Under the pieces are notes generated by a model. That model searched no databases, was not told the origin of the DNA, and worked only from the letters and a program-made list of their open reading frames with translations. Below, one piece after another: positions 20,701-30,186 of a stretch of DNA of 64,000 nucleotides. How positions within the stretch are numbered: position 1 is the first letter of the stretch; each line of letters opens with the position of its first letter. This DNA is from Pectinophora gossypiella (lineage: Eukaryota > Arthropoda > Insecta > Lepidoptera > Gelechiidae): NCBI RefSeq assembly GCF_024362695.1, contig NC_065417.1:6441001-6505000 (forward strand), read 5' to 3'. Both the position numbers and the translations under genes were made by a program.

Positions 20701-21442
20701 TACTTTCCAATATAGAACTAAAAGTAACCCAATCCGCGTTACTAAGATTATGTTTTAGAAAGGAAGAACGCTTAATACTAGGGGTCAACCGGAATGGAAA
20801 TGTGAGAGATATTGGGTAATGATCACTACCGTAAGTAGATGATAAGGGGCTCCAGCTAATTGTAGGGGCTAGAGATGGAGAGCAGATAGTAAGATCCGGA
20901 GCACTAAAACCTTGGGCAGGAGAAGTTCGACGGGTTTGAGAGCCATTATTTAATATACATAAATTGTGGGAATCTATAAGATCCAAAATATGGGAACCAT
21001 AAGCATTTGGTGCAGAACTTCCCCAAGAGGGATGTTGGGCATTAAAGTCGCCTAATAAGACGAACGGCCTAGGTAAAATAGATATGATAGAATCTAGTTC
21101 ACGAAACACTGCTGAACAAGGTTTAGGTATATATATAGATACAAAACAAATATTATTTACAATAGCTGCAATCATAAACAAATTGGTACTATGAGAAGGA
21201 AGAATAAAATGAGAAAAATTAAGAGGATGACGAACAAGTAGAGCTACGCCGTCATGACCATCAGATCTATCTTCTCTGAGGCAAGCGTAACCTGAAATCT
21301 TAAATGTATATTCAGGTTTCAGCCAGGTTTCCTGTAAACCTATTATAAAAGGTTTATATTTATTTACAAGATGAACAAGTTCATTTTTTCTAGCATTAAT
21401 GCTTAGACAATTCCACTGCAGTGCAATGGCCAACTGGTCCAT
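17744..21442 (-). CDS. element B ORF2, endonuclease / reverse transcriptase / RNase H polyprotein
   Basis: This is the complete ORF2 of element B, with ATG at 21442-21440 (MDQLAIALQWNCLS); the open frame extends to 21514 without a better start. In order, the endonuclease carries LQETWLKPE, LLGDFNAQHPSWG and GSDHYPI. The reverse transcriptase carries NYRPIALSSVLMKIAEHL, FGFRRGRS-type YGFRRGRSTID, AAFLDVKSAYDSV, GLPQGSVLSPLLYN and FADD. The RNase H domain has FTDASK, TGECFGLFKAV, FSDSLSALQAL and WVPSHCGIGGNDRADHLAKD, so the acidic residues are present. A C-terminal Cys/His cluster (CAICDCGLDVADVNHIFLAC) ends the protein. The 3' UTR is short and leads to the poly(A). It acts by target-primed reverse transcription. 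Confidence 0.93.
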   Translation of the reverse strand: MDQLAIALQWNCLSINARKNELVHLVNKYKPFIIGLQETWLKPEYTFKISGYACLREDRSDGHDGVALLVRHPLNFSHFILPSHSTNLFMIAAIVNNICFVSIYIPKPCSAVFRELDSIISILPRPFVLLGDFNAQHPSWGSSAPNAYGSHILDLIDSHNLCILNNGSQTRRTSPAQGFSAPDLTICSPSLAPTISWSPLSSTYGSDHYPISLTFPFRLTPSIKRSSFLKHNLSNADWVTFSSILESRIYSLPKVDQDSETQCAEAFAKAFIEVADEIFPIKSRPSDYIPSPPWWDSDCTEAIRRRKEAEIMYRELSTDENFNSLSIIMKETRKLFKKKKYESWKEFCLALSPDSRPSLVWQNIRRFRSAFRDTYSGFLPSSLVDPFLDRLAPPFVPQNIILPAISPTTFGIGSLFSLDELKGVLSQVKDSAPGCDGIPYSFLSHLNDRALSYFLELINSILITGNIPSAWKIQTIIPIIKPNKDPSEATNYRPIALSSVLMKIAEHLVKIRLEWYIESGKLLGSSQYGFRRGRSTIDNIAIFVTDIRLAFTLNHSVIAAFLDVKSAYDSVDLSILLSKLRALNVPNILSNFIYNMLFERCINLPLDNSNSASRLVWKGLPQGSVLSPLLYNIFTHDLESSIGDRISILQFADDLLLYCTDRDIPVACSSLSSALSGLKTWLDSNGLEIAPSKSSVMAFTRKRAPPPFFVYYDGHSIPVKNEVKFLGVVLDTHLTGKAHCDFVVGKCERNLNILRCLSGVWWGAHPFTLKLLYNAIIRSVIDYGSFVLAPGNSTAFEKLDTIQSKALRIICGAMKSSPINCLQIECNDSPLFLRRQYQSDKFIFRAFQLVNHPLRCKLEQLFDDVNSTTYWAHKSIPCLVKSYQKFIYLKAPTHQTVVYPLFCSSFVSLILTPSIHLNIGISKNQPEAKHSFNFVKERDWSHFHHIFTDASKQCQSGCVGVGVFHQQFNIVQKIKLPAETSVFTGECFGLFKAVDYILTVKLKETVIFSDSLSALQALAKFPFKSKIVYPIIIEIRKLLHRCHLLGFSVVFAWVPSHCGIGGNDRADHLAKDAIECGDMVPYKNYSHDLMALPASFLHDAWKDEWKKSSRSKGKFYALIQPTLLSKPWFFRFKFSKRATSCLIRMRLGHTCSPAQLAKFGIIDCAICDCGLDVADVNHIFLACPINNTNFLYRNLLSINIPLPTSIPILLSYNNFDIYKFLSIFICVNDIKL

Positions 21443-23042
21443 TAACGGATGGTGTTTTAGAAAAAGTGTCAAGTAAAGACGCAGCGTTGGACGGTACATT
21501 ATTATTATTAACATTACATTGGGACAATAATTTAATAAGAGCCGTAATTAAATCTGTGATTGACATTTCAGATGTATTATTATTTTGGATGATCGCACAT
21601 CCATTGGAGGGTGCAGGCATATTCCTATCAGCAACCAAGGCAGCGTGAGCTACCTTATCGTAGCCAACTCCGGGTTTAGGTAAAGATTTTCTTTCGGTAA
21701 AAACAGTTTTCTTGTACGAGAAATGATTATTGCTGGTATTGGAAGGTTGACTGACATTTTCTATGGTACTACGAGAAGCCGAAGCCAAAGGCGGCACGCT
21801 CGGAGATGACAATAAAGCATCCGCATACGATAACCGAGATATAGGCGGGTGAAGCTTAGCTGCTTCAAGATACGACAGGCAGTTCTTAGCCATAGATTCT
21901 TTTATAGACCTTTGTCTTTCAAATTCTAAACATTTTTTGCTATTTGCAAAGTGAGGACCTTTACATAAGCAACAATAAGCTTGTTCTTCTGACACTGCAC
22001 AACTTGCTCCTGAATGTCCTTGACCGCATTTGTAACACCTTGGCCCAGAATGTGCACGACAGTTATCTTTGACATGACCAAAGCGGCAACAATTGAAACA
22101 TTGTATTGTCGGGAAAATGTACAACTCTACAGGTAAAGAAGTATAACACATAAAAATGCGCTTGGGCAAAATTTGTCCGTCAAAAGTTACCACCACTGAC
22201 TCAGTAGCTTTGAATTCAGCTTTACCTTCAGTAATTATTTTGCGTCGTATTCTTCTAATTTTTAATATTGGGCCGCAACCAATCGGAACATTAATGTTTG
22301 CCTGGACTTCATCATCTGACCACTCTGATGGCACACCACGTACAATACCAACCCGTGTAACGGAAAAGGATGGAATGAAAACTTTGTAATTTTGCTCTAC
22401 TACAGCTGGATTATTCAGAAATTGGTTGGCATCCATGTATTTTGAAAACGACAAAGAAAGCCGATTTCGGCCAATGCGTTTCAGGCTACCATTTATGATA
22501 CTTGGCACAGAATGATTCTTAAGGAATTTGCCAAAAGTAACTGGATGCAGTGAAACACTGTCCTTGGGATCAGTTTGCTGTTTTTGAATGTGAACAATAT
22601 AAGGAGCTGCATCGGATTGTACAAATTCACCTCTTGAAATGGGATTTGTTAAAGACTTTTCAGGGTTGCTTAGGAATGGTTCCGGTTGTTGGCTAGGAGA
22701 TTGAGTGGCGGTGACGACAGGCCTGCTATGAGGAATTGTATGAGGAGCTATAAATTCAGTCGACTCTAAAGTAGTGGAGCATTGACACTCATCATCTCTA
22801 TTAACCATGGTATTTCCGTGTTTGCGTTTATGTTTGCGACTTCGCTTATTGCAGTGACTACATACTGAAGTACGAGCAAGACGTTTACGAGATTTACACG
22901 TACTGCGATCAACGGTTATGGAGCCATCAGTATCCATGCCCGTATCCACGCTAGACTCGTCATTTTGGGATATAGTTACAGTGTGGCTTACATAAGGTGG
23001 GTGACCAGACCCGCCCGGGTCTGGATCCCCCACGGGATCCAT
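21396..23042 (-). CDS. element B ORF1, gag-like zinc-knuckle protein
   Basis: The 548-residue ORF1 product of element B starts at ATG 23042 (MDPVGDPDPGGSGHPP) and ends at 21396, overlapping the ORF2 start by 47 bp. The basic segment SRKRLARTSVCSHCNKRSRK is followed by the core YIVHIQKQQT ... SLHPVTFG ... NGSLKRIGRNRLS. Three knuckles follow: CFNCCRFGHVKDNC, CYKCGQGHSGASC and CCLCKGPHFANSKKC. It is homologous along its whole length to element A ORF1. The role in binding and delivering element RNA is family knowledge. Confidence 0.9.
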   Translation of the reverse strand: MDPVGDPDPGGSGHPPYVSHTVTISQNDESSVDTGMDTDGSITVDRSTCKSRKRLARTSVCSHCNKRSRKHKRKHGNTMVNRDDECQCSTTLESTEFIAPHTIPHSRPVVTATQSPSQQPEPFLSNPEKSLTNPISRGEFVQSDAAPYIVHIQKQQTDPKDSVSLHPVTFGKFLKNHSVPSIINGSLKRIGRNRLSLSFSKYMDANQFLNNPAVVEQNYKVFIPSFSVTRVGIVRGVPSEWSDDEVQANINVPIGCGPILKIRRIRRKIITEGKAEFKATESVVVTFDGQILPKRIFMCYTSLPVELYIFPTIQCFNCCRFGHVKDNCRAHSGPRCYKCGQGHSGASCAVSEEQAYCCLCKGPHFANSKKCLEFERQRSIKESMAKNCLSYLEAAKLHPPISRLSYADALLSSPSVPPLASASRSTIENVSQPSNTSNNHFSYKKTVFTERKSLPKPGVGYDKVAHAALVADRNMPAPSNGCAIIQNNNTSEMSITDLITALIKLLSQCNVNNNNVPSNAASLLDTFSKTPSVNGPVGHCTAVELSKH

Positions 23043-23277
23043 AAGAAAAATACAATAAAAGACTTACCAAGAGTCCAGTATATATATGACACAGAAACTA
23101 AAGAAATAATAAAATATATACAAAAATAACAATTTATAGAACACTATACACAATATTTATAGATCCTACTGATCCAAATCTTACAGAAATCTACTAAAAT
23201 TAGAAAATTAACACAAAAAGCCAAAAAACACGACCGCCAAATTCGATGTTTCCCGCGCTTTTTTCAATCATGTTTTT

Positions 23278-24132
23278 AGTGATGCGTCCAAACGATCCAC
23301 AGATAATAAAGTAGGTGTTGGCATATATCACTCACAATACGATATAGTTCAAAAGATTAAATTACCTCCTGAGAGTTCTGTTTTTACTGGTGAAGTTTTT
23401 GGTCTGTATAAAGCGGTTGAGTATGTACTTTTAGCTAAACTTAGGAAAACTATAATCTTTTCAGACTCAATGAGCGCTCTACAATCTCTATCTAAATTTT
23501 TATTTAAAACAAAACTTATTAGTCCATTGATAATAGAAACCAGAAACATGATTGTTCAGTGTGCTGCAAAGGGATTTTCGATTATTTTTGCCTGGATTCC
23601 GGGACATAGGGGTATCCGTGGAAACGAACAGGCTGATAGGCTTGCTAATGACGCCATTGATTGTGGAGATATGGCTTACTATAAAATCTACCCTCATGAC
23701 CTTCTTGCTCTACCCAGAGTGTATCTACGTGATTCGTGGAGGGAAGTGTGGTCTGTCAGTTCTCAAACAAAAGGAAAATATTTCGCATCTATCCAACGTG
23801 AAATTCCTGCAAAACCCTGGTTCTCGCGGTTGCTGTTGGGCAAGACGGCATCGTGCATCCTGACTCGTATGAGATTAGGTCACGTTTGTACGTCTGCTCA
23901 TCTAGCTAAATTTCATATAGTGGACAGTGCTTTATGTGAGTGTGGTGAGGTGGAGGATGTGGATCACATCTTCCTGAATTGTCCTAAATATGATAATGTT
24001 CAACTTTTTCAGGGACTTACACATTTACACATTCCTTTTCCTACTTCTATCCAGATCCTTTTATCTTCAAATAATCCTTCAGTCTATCGTTTATTAAGTA
24101 TGTTTATTAATACTAATGATATTAAAATTTAA
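23278..24132 (+). pseudogene. element A ORF2, 3' part (RNase H and C-terminal Cys/His region)
   Basis: This resumes the element A frame directly after the element B TSD: SDASKR, then TGEVFGLYKAVEY, FSDSMSALQSLSKF, WIPGHRGIRGNEQADRLAND, and the Cys/His tail CECGEVEDVDHIFLNC. It stops at TAA 24130-24132. The frame is in register with 17595, so element A had an uninterrupted ORF2 before element B arrived. The junction falls one codon before the first catalytic Asp of RNase H. The reading frame can start from an internal AUG at 23470, but a product from that is not expected. Confidence 0.87.
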
Positions 24133-24364
24133 CTTCCTCTTTTTATTATTATTTTATTATTATTCCTCTCCTGATCCTCACCTTTTCCAAATTCCGTTCC
24201 TATCCGGTATATTTTATTATTGAAAAGTTTCCTCGTTTTTAACGACTGCACAGTAACAACATGAAAAGATAATTATTATTGAAGACTAACTCACGATTTA
24301 TCACTCAAGATTTGTCATTGGCGCATCGCTAGCCGCGGAAGCCAGAAGAAAAAAAAAAAAAAAA
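24133..24364 (+). other. 3' UTR and poly(A) of element A
   Basis: AT-rich 3' UTR that ends GCGGAAGCCAGAAG followed by about 18 A. It is unlike the 3' UTR of element B, which ends near GCATGACGCGG on the plus strand. Confidence 0.75.
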
Positions 24365-24376
24365 AACATGAATATT

Positions 24377-25554
24377 AACTAGATTAAAGTTAAAAGTTGC
24401 GAAACGATGGAATTTATATGGACTATTAATTTACCTGCACTTTTATCGTTTAAGCAAATGGGCATATAATTTAAAAGTATTTTAATGATTTAAAATATTA
24501 TTAAATAGAATTAATATAAATTATTTATAATTGTAAATGTTAAACAACTAATTAATTTATTTAAAAAGTAAGTAAACAGAAAAGGCGGGAACGGAAGTGA
24601 CAATTACGCGGCGAGAAAAACAAATGAATAACGGGGTTGGATTGGTTCCCCGACCGACTTTTCTAGGAGACGTTGGTTGTGGAAAGAATTACGATGGAAA
24701 TTTATAAATAGTCGATAAAGTCACCCAATTACAGTGTTTTCTTGAAACACTCTTACGTCCAGAAATTAAGGAATGAAAATAGTAAATAATAGTTTCGGGC
24801 AATTTATATCTTTCTATTCTTTGCAGACACTACTTGGACTACTGCGTAAGCTGTGTATGGTAGCGTAGCTACGACTTACGACCACTTCGGATCCGTTATT
24901 GCACAGAGTCGGAACGGATTAGAATCGGAGTAGAGTCACGTCACGATATAAGTCCCGCGGCTGAAAGCGCCGGCGTAGCAGTATACCTACTTTGCCAAAT
25001 TTGTATAGAAAATAAAGCAATACGACGGAATCTTGACGGATCCTAAGTGGCCGTAGACTCATAGCTGTAAAAGCCGTACCTAGTACTGCTACATATGAAG
25101 GAGACACCCTAAAATCCGCGGACTTGTTTCGTGGTACCTATGGTTTTTAATTTACTGCGAAAACGCCTTAGTACTTTTTTTTGGAGTTTTGGTCTTGGTT
25201 GCAGAGATTTTTAAGCCAATTTTTACCTAAGCACAGATAATATAGAGTTTAACATAATATTTATTTATTTCATATGGCAATACAATATAGTGTGTTCCAG
25301 TTTCTGGCACATTTTTTGTCTCGTTTTTTCACCAGAGAAAATATATAAACCTGTCTTATTAGCACTTACAAATGTTAACATTTTTACTCATAATTTGGAA
25401 CACAGCACCAGTCGTTCTCAACTTCTCGTTCTTGTTCGAGCGAGCCGAGCGCATTTTGTTCTGCGACCGGCCGCCATACTCAAACAAAAAGATTGAAATG
25501 AAAAGATAAATTTTGTATTTATTGAAAGTTATTGTGAGTGTTTTAATTTACTAA
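24377..25554 (+). promoter_or_regulatory. upstream region of the SRPK gene
   Basis: No coding sequence. A GC-richer patch at about 25405-25490 (CGAGCGAGCCGAGCG, then CCGGCCGCCATAC) precedes the ATG by roughly 70-150 bp and is the likeliest core promoter or 5' UTR. I see no TATA box. Confidence 0.4.
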
Positions 25555-27369
25555 ATGAGTTCTAAATCAGATGTAAATAGAAGAGTGCTCGCCATTCAGG
25601 CGAAAAAGAAGCGTCACAAATTGGGAAAAAAGAAAAATCGTGACGAGGAACACGGTACTGGTGGACAGGGAAACGGGGTGCGCACCCAGAATCAAAGTAG
25701 GCTGGAGCCCACACATAGCTCGTCCAACGAGACGATCGAGGAGGACGAGGACGAGCAGTACGCTAGCGACGACGAGGAGCAGGAGGACAGCGCCGACTAC
25801 TGCAAGGGCGGCTACCACCCTGTGCGCATCGGGGACCTTTTCCTCAGCCGCTACCACGTCACTCGCAAGCTCGGCTGGGGACACTTCTCCACCGTCTGGC
25901 TGTGCTGGGACCTCGTTGATAAGCGATTCGCCGCCCTTAAGGTAGTCAAGTCAGCACCTCATTTTACCGAGACTGCTCTTGATGAGATCAAAATATTGAA
26001 AGCAGTCCGTGACAGTGACCCCACCGACCCTAAGCGGAACAAGACTGTTCAATTACTGAATGACTTTAAGATAACAGGTGTGAATGGTACCCATGTTTGC
26101 ATGGTGTTTGAAGTTCTTGGTCATCACCTCCTAAAATTGATTCTTAAATCGAACTATAGAGGAATCCCACGAGAAAATGTTAAAACCATCATAAGACAAG
26201 TGTTGGAAGGTTTGGATTACCTGCATACTAAATGTAAGATAATTCACACTGATATTAAGCCTGAAAATGTGTTAGTTTGTGTTGACGAGACATATATTCG
26301 AAAACTGGCAGCGGAAGCTACTGAGTTACATTCCTTGGGCTTGAGGTTGCCCAACTCACTTATAAGTACTGCTCCAAAAGAATTTCAAGAACAAGTTGTC
26401 ACTGCAAAAATGAGTAGAAATAAAAAGAAAAAGTTAAAGAAGAAAGCTAAACGTCAGTCAATGCTACTCAAGAAGCAGATGGAACAGATTGAAGAGATGG
26501 AGGAGCAGAAGAAACTTGAGACCAGTGAGTCGGCACCAATGTCACAGGACAATGATGACTCTCCACAGACTCCAGAAGAGGCTAGTGTGATTGAAACAAC
26601 TCGTTTGGAAAATGAAGGCACTGTGAATGGATGTGCTGATTCTCCTAGAGCTGATGATGAAGCATTTGATGCAGACGCCGATGCAGTACAAGTTCGAACT
26701 AAACAATATGGTTGTGGAGATGATGCTGGGACACCTATGTCAGAGGGAGAAACAACTGACACACCTCCATCTTTTAATTCTCAGTCTACAAAAGGCAAAT
26801 CTGTAAGCAAACAACCAGATCCTGCATTTGATGTCTGTGAACTTGAAGTAAAAATTGCAGATCTGGGTAATGCTTGCTGGGTACACCGACACTTCACTGA
26901 GGATATCCAGACAAGGCAGTATCGTTCCCTGGAGGTATTGCTGAGTGCTGGGTATGGGACTTCTGCAGACATTTGGAGTACTGCTTGTATGGCTTTTGAA
27001 TTGGCCACTGGAGACTATTTATTTGAGCCTCATTCTGGAGATGGGTATAGTAGAGATGAAGACCACCTTGCTCATATTATAGAATTGCTAGGTGATATTC
27101 CGAAGCGTATAGCAGCTTCAGGAAAGTATTCTAAAGTGTTCTTTAATAAGAAGGGAGAGCTGAGGAACATAACAGGGCTGAAACCATGGGGTTTAGTGTC
27201 TGTGCTTACGGAGAAATATGAATGGAGTCAAACAGATGCTGAAGAATTTGCAGATTTCTTGAAACCCATGTTAGACTTTGATCCTAACCGACGAGCCACG
27301 GCGTATGAGTGCCTTCAGCATCCTTGGTTAAAGCAAGCTGCACCTGAACAAAAAGAGTCTGAGGAATAA
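25555..27369 (+). CDS. SRPK: SR-protein-specific serine kinase (SRPK)
   Basis: This kinase phosphorylates RS-domain splicing factors and controls their entry into the nucleus; the protein shuttles from the cytoplasm. It has 604 residues in one exon. The N-terminus is basic and then acidic (IEEDEDEQYASDDEEQED, 61-78). The bipartite kinase domain runs from about 99: Gly loop LGWGHFSTVW (about 106-115), Lys129 in FAALKVVKS, and the SRPK-specific catalytic loop HTDIKPENVL (231-240, Thr in place of the usual Arg). It is then split by a spacer of about 190 residues with a Lys-rich stretch (KKKKLKKKAKR) and acidic, Ser/Thr-Pro segments. The second lobe resumes with IADLGNACW (DLG at 436-438, as in SRPKs) and ends with FDPNRRATAYECLQHPWL. 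The start at 25555 is the first in-frame ATG. There is no sign of recent retroposition (no poly(A) tract or TSD). Confidence 0.93.
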   Translation: MSSKSDVNRRVLAIQAKKKRHKLGKKKNRDEEHGTGGQGNGVRTQNQSRLEPTHSSSNETIEEDEDEQYASDDEEQEDSADYCKGGYHPVRIGDLFLSRYHVTRKLGWGHFSTVWLCWDLVDKRFAALKVVKSAPHFTETALDEIKILKAVRDSDPTDPKRNKTVQLLNDFKITGVNGTHVCMVFEVLGHHLLKLILKSNYRGIPRENVKTIIRQVLEGLDYLHTKCKIIHTDIKPENVLVCVDETYIRKLAAEATELHSLGLRLPNSLISTAPKEFQEQVVTAKMSRNKKKKLKKKAKRQSMLLKKQMEQIEEMEEQKKLETSESAPMSQDNDDSPQTPEEASVIETTRLENEGTVNGCADSPRADDEAFDADADAVQVRTKQYGCGDDAGTPMSEGETTDTPPSFNSQSTKGKSVSKQPDPAFDVCELEVKIADLGNACWVHRHFTEDIQTRQYRSLEVLLSAGYGTSADIWSTACMAFELATGDYLFEPHSGDGYSRDEDHLAHIIELLGDIPKRIAASGKYSKVFFNKKGELRNITGLKPWGLVSVLTEKYEWSQTDAEEFADFLKPMLDFDPNRRATAYECLQHPWLKQAAPEQKESEE

Positions 27370-28160
27370 TATACACTGCTCTCTGTCTCTATTCAAAGTT
27401 GAAGGTTCATAAAATCTGTCGTGTTGATACATGACCTATCAGTGTTTTACATTTTAATCAAAGTTTATTTGTGAATTTCTTTTGTGAATAATTTGTATTT
27501 AGATTTGTTTGTTAGCAGTCCTTGATTTGGAAAATATTTTGTATGCAACAGTTGGGATGCTCCTGATCCTAGTTTCCCTGTACCTTTGGTAGTGATGTAT
27601 ATAATACACACTACTGAAGTTGTTTGTGGCAGTATGGTTGAATTTTAGTAATTGGCATTAACTTAGACCTACTAAATTACCCAATCTGTACAGATAGCTT
27701 TAGGAAAAATTGTGATGTATGACATGTAGACAATATAGATTTGTCACATTAATCTTTTAGGAATTTATTAGTTGACATAGCTCTGCACTAAACCACCTAG
27801 GAAGTGAGGAAACTAATGTAATAAAGTCATGCATGCATACTGTAGCCATCAGGTAGTATGTTCACATAGTTTAAGTTTGTGTTTTATCACTATCACAATA
27901 AAAAATCTCATAATGTAAACTTTAGGAATAAGACAGTATTTGTAATGCCACACCTCCGAGACTGCCTTTTTATATTTCAATGAGTCATCTAAATTTAACA
28001 ATGGCTGGAATGCAGCTATGTAAGTGGAGGCAGTGACAGTGTCCTCAAAACCAAGCTAAGAATTGTATTATTTATTATAGTAGATCCCAATTTACATGAC
28101 CATGATTTGTATTAATTATATCTGCAAATTTACATGAATAAAATGTCAAAACGAGCTTGT
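27370..28160 (+). other. 3' UTR of SRPK
   Basis: AT-rich non-coding sequence with AATAAA candidates near 27897 and at 28137-28142. The second is followed by a TG-rich stretch (TTGTTATTGTGG) and is the likelier cleavage signal. Confidence 0.6.
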
Positions 28161-30174
28161 TATTGTGGATATTTTATTGAAAAATAATAGGTATGCACTG
28201 CAACTTAAATCACAACATTCTCTAGAGAAGATTTCAAATTGAGGATTGCAGTTACAAAAACCATTGTCTATCCATGTTGAATAATTATGTTAAGGGTTAT
28301 CCTTATTGTTTTGATCACAATTGTCATACTAGTGCAGATGTTTGATGACCAGCTGGAAATGAAGATTTTAGAGAACTTTCTATCTCAGTCCTAATATTTT
28401 ATTACGCACATTGTCTAGGCGCGACCGGAAACTCTTCAAAAGACCTAACTGGCAGCTCCCACCATGTCATTGTATTGTATACGTGCAACAAGGGAACATT
28501 GGCGAGAAATAGATACGACGACGTCACGGTAACATGCACACATTGAAAGCTTCAATTGGCGGTATATCCAACCACATGCGTAAAAAGGAGAAGTTCCAGG
28601 CGGTTGGATTTGACGATAATAGAAAAAGTCCGATAATGTAGGTACCTACATAACTGTTAATTCAAAATTGTACTGAGATGATGTTTTTGAGGTTCACCAT
28701 AATAGTTCTAGCTGTGTTGTGACATGTCCTAATTAAGCTGAAAAACATTTAGGCGAAAATTAGGTACGCCCCAACAGGCGTTAATTCATTGATGTATAAT
28801 ATGTTACTAATTGGTCAGATTTCGTCTTTTCTGGCATTACATAGCATCACGCCTGTATCCCCGAAGGGGTAGACAGGAGGGGAGGTCTGATTTGATTTTG
28901 AAAAATAATGAACATTATGCGTTTTTTGTCATATAGAACTTATTTAAAGTAATACAGGGTGTTCATGTCATCGTAACGAAAACTGAGGGTGATTCTGAGT
29001 TGCAATCAAGTGGAATTTAACGTCGCAAAAGTATGGAACGGAAAATAATTTAAAAAAATACAAACATTTTCCGATATACTTGATATCAGCTCAGAATCAC
29101 GGTCTGACTTCATTCAGTATTCGTTACGGTGTCCTAACCTAACCTAACCTAACACTGTATAGGTACCTATGTAAGAGATTGATAAAAATAAAACTTCGCC
29201 TTTCCAGCAACACGCTCGCCCCCTGTTACATGGGACTTAAAACATAACTGGCATGGAGTGGGTGTATGTACCTATATACTATACACCTCTCCCTACCCCT
29301 TCGGGGATACAGGCGTGATGCTATGTTTGTTTTACAATAACACTGCCAATCGAGTGATGTAACTTATTAAACCTACTAGGCATACATACAATATAAATAA
29401 CACTTCACCTGTATATTTATCAAAGCAAAAAGAAATTCAATAAAACTACATAAATGCATTAATTTTGTCGTTAGGTCATTGATCTACCACCAACTAACTA
29501 CCTACCTACCACTCTATATTATCGTAGCATAGGAAAATAAGATTGAATTTAATCATTTTACACTGATTTCTACTTCTAGATTAGCGTCTTGACCCAGTCA
29601 TCTCGCCTGATACATCTCGTCGGTTTATCGTGTCGCGCGCGGTATGCGGACAGCATGCTATGAGTGCGTCGCTAATTTCATTGGTTTGTTTACTTAGTTT
29701 TAAATTGGTCTATGTTATGTACCAATCTACTTTCTCCCTTTATTCCTCCGAGATCTTGTCCAGATTGTGTATCTGATGATGTTAATAAATGTCCAGTTAG
29801 TAGGTACTCGCAAGTTGGCCACATGTTTCTAGAGCTGGATATTTGCAAAAAGAAAAGATTAGGATATTCTTGCGTTTACGGTAATTAAATTTACTTCCGG
29901 TGTTCGAGGAACCACAACAGCTAGTGGATGTATGGCATGAAAAATAAGTTGCACTGAAAAACTTTATTGACAAGAGTAGACTGTTTAAGCGACAACACCT
30001 TTGCCAGCAAATTGTATTTATTTGGTATTTATGATATTTGTCATGTTCAGGCACATGTCAGTCAAATAACACATGATTTGGCTGTATGTATGGCTATCCT
30101 TTCTCTAAGCCGTATGGGCTATGTTCCCTTTGCCTGTTCTACGGACTAAATAGCATAAAAAAATGCAGTCAAAG
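28161..30174. other. intergenic, repeat-rich
   Basis: No supported gene. 28848-28895 (+) and about 29210-29330 (-) are copies of a repeat with the words CACGCCTGTATCCC and CCGAAGGGGTAG. 28962-29130 is a MITE-like hairpin repeat. 29133-29152 is four CCTAA units. 30080-30150 is a degraded match to the 3' part of the retroposon at 30187. Confidence 0.5.
28962..29130. repeat. MITE-like inverted-repeat element, copy 1
   Basis: It contains GATTCTGAGTTGCAATCAAG (28991-29010) and, about 80 bp on, the inverse TTGATATCAGCTCAGAATC (about 29080-29098), forming an imperfect hairpin. The same words, in the same order, occur at 56405-56525. No coding capacity. Confidence 0.55.
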
Positions 30175-30186
30175 TCAGTTAATCAG

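Larger units (their letters stand above)
17596..23266 (-). mobile_element. full-length non-LTR retrotransposon, element B, inserted into element A
   Basis: Element B is 5.67 kb on the minus strand. The 5' end is at 23266, and the 3' poly(A) is the T run at 17596-17613. The 11-bp TSD ATCATGTTTTT is at 17585-17595 and 23267-23277. Both ORFs are open, the tail is clean and the TSD is perfect, so insertion looks recent and the copy may be competent. It belongs to the same family as element A (same ORF order, 5' UTR block and start motif), but the proteins are clearly diverged. Confidence 0.92.
13044..24364 (+). mobile_element. full-length non-LTR retrotransposon, element A (I-like, with RNase H), interrupted
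   Basis: Element A is about 5.65 kb once the inserted element B is excluded. The TSD is AACATGAATATT (13032-13043 and 24365-24376; the first AA is ambiguous with the poly(A) tail). The 5' UTR runs 13044-13223, ORF1 13224-14768, ORF2 14737-17595 plus 23278-24132, and the 3' UTR ends in a poly(A) run at about 24347-24364. The domain order gag with zinc knuckles / endonuclease-RT-RNase H places it in the I/LOA-like group; the clade needs a tree. It shares its 5' end (GCGCGGGAAAC then GGCGGTCGTGTTTTTT) with element B. Confidence 0.9.

Noticed and set aside
25567..25884. Minus-strand open frame inside SRPK
   Set aside because: Antisense shadow of the kinase N-terminus, produced by its codon bias.
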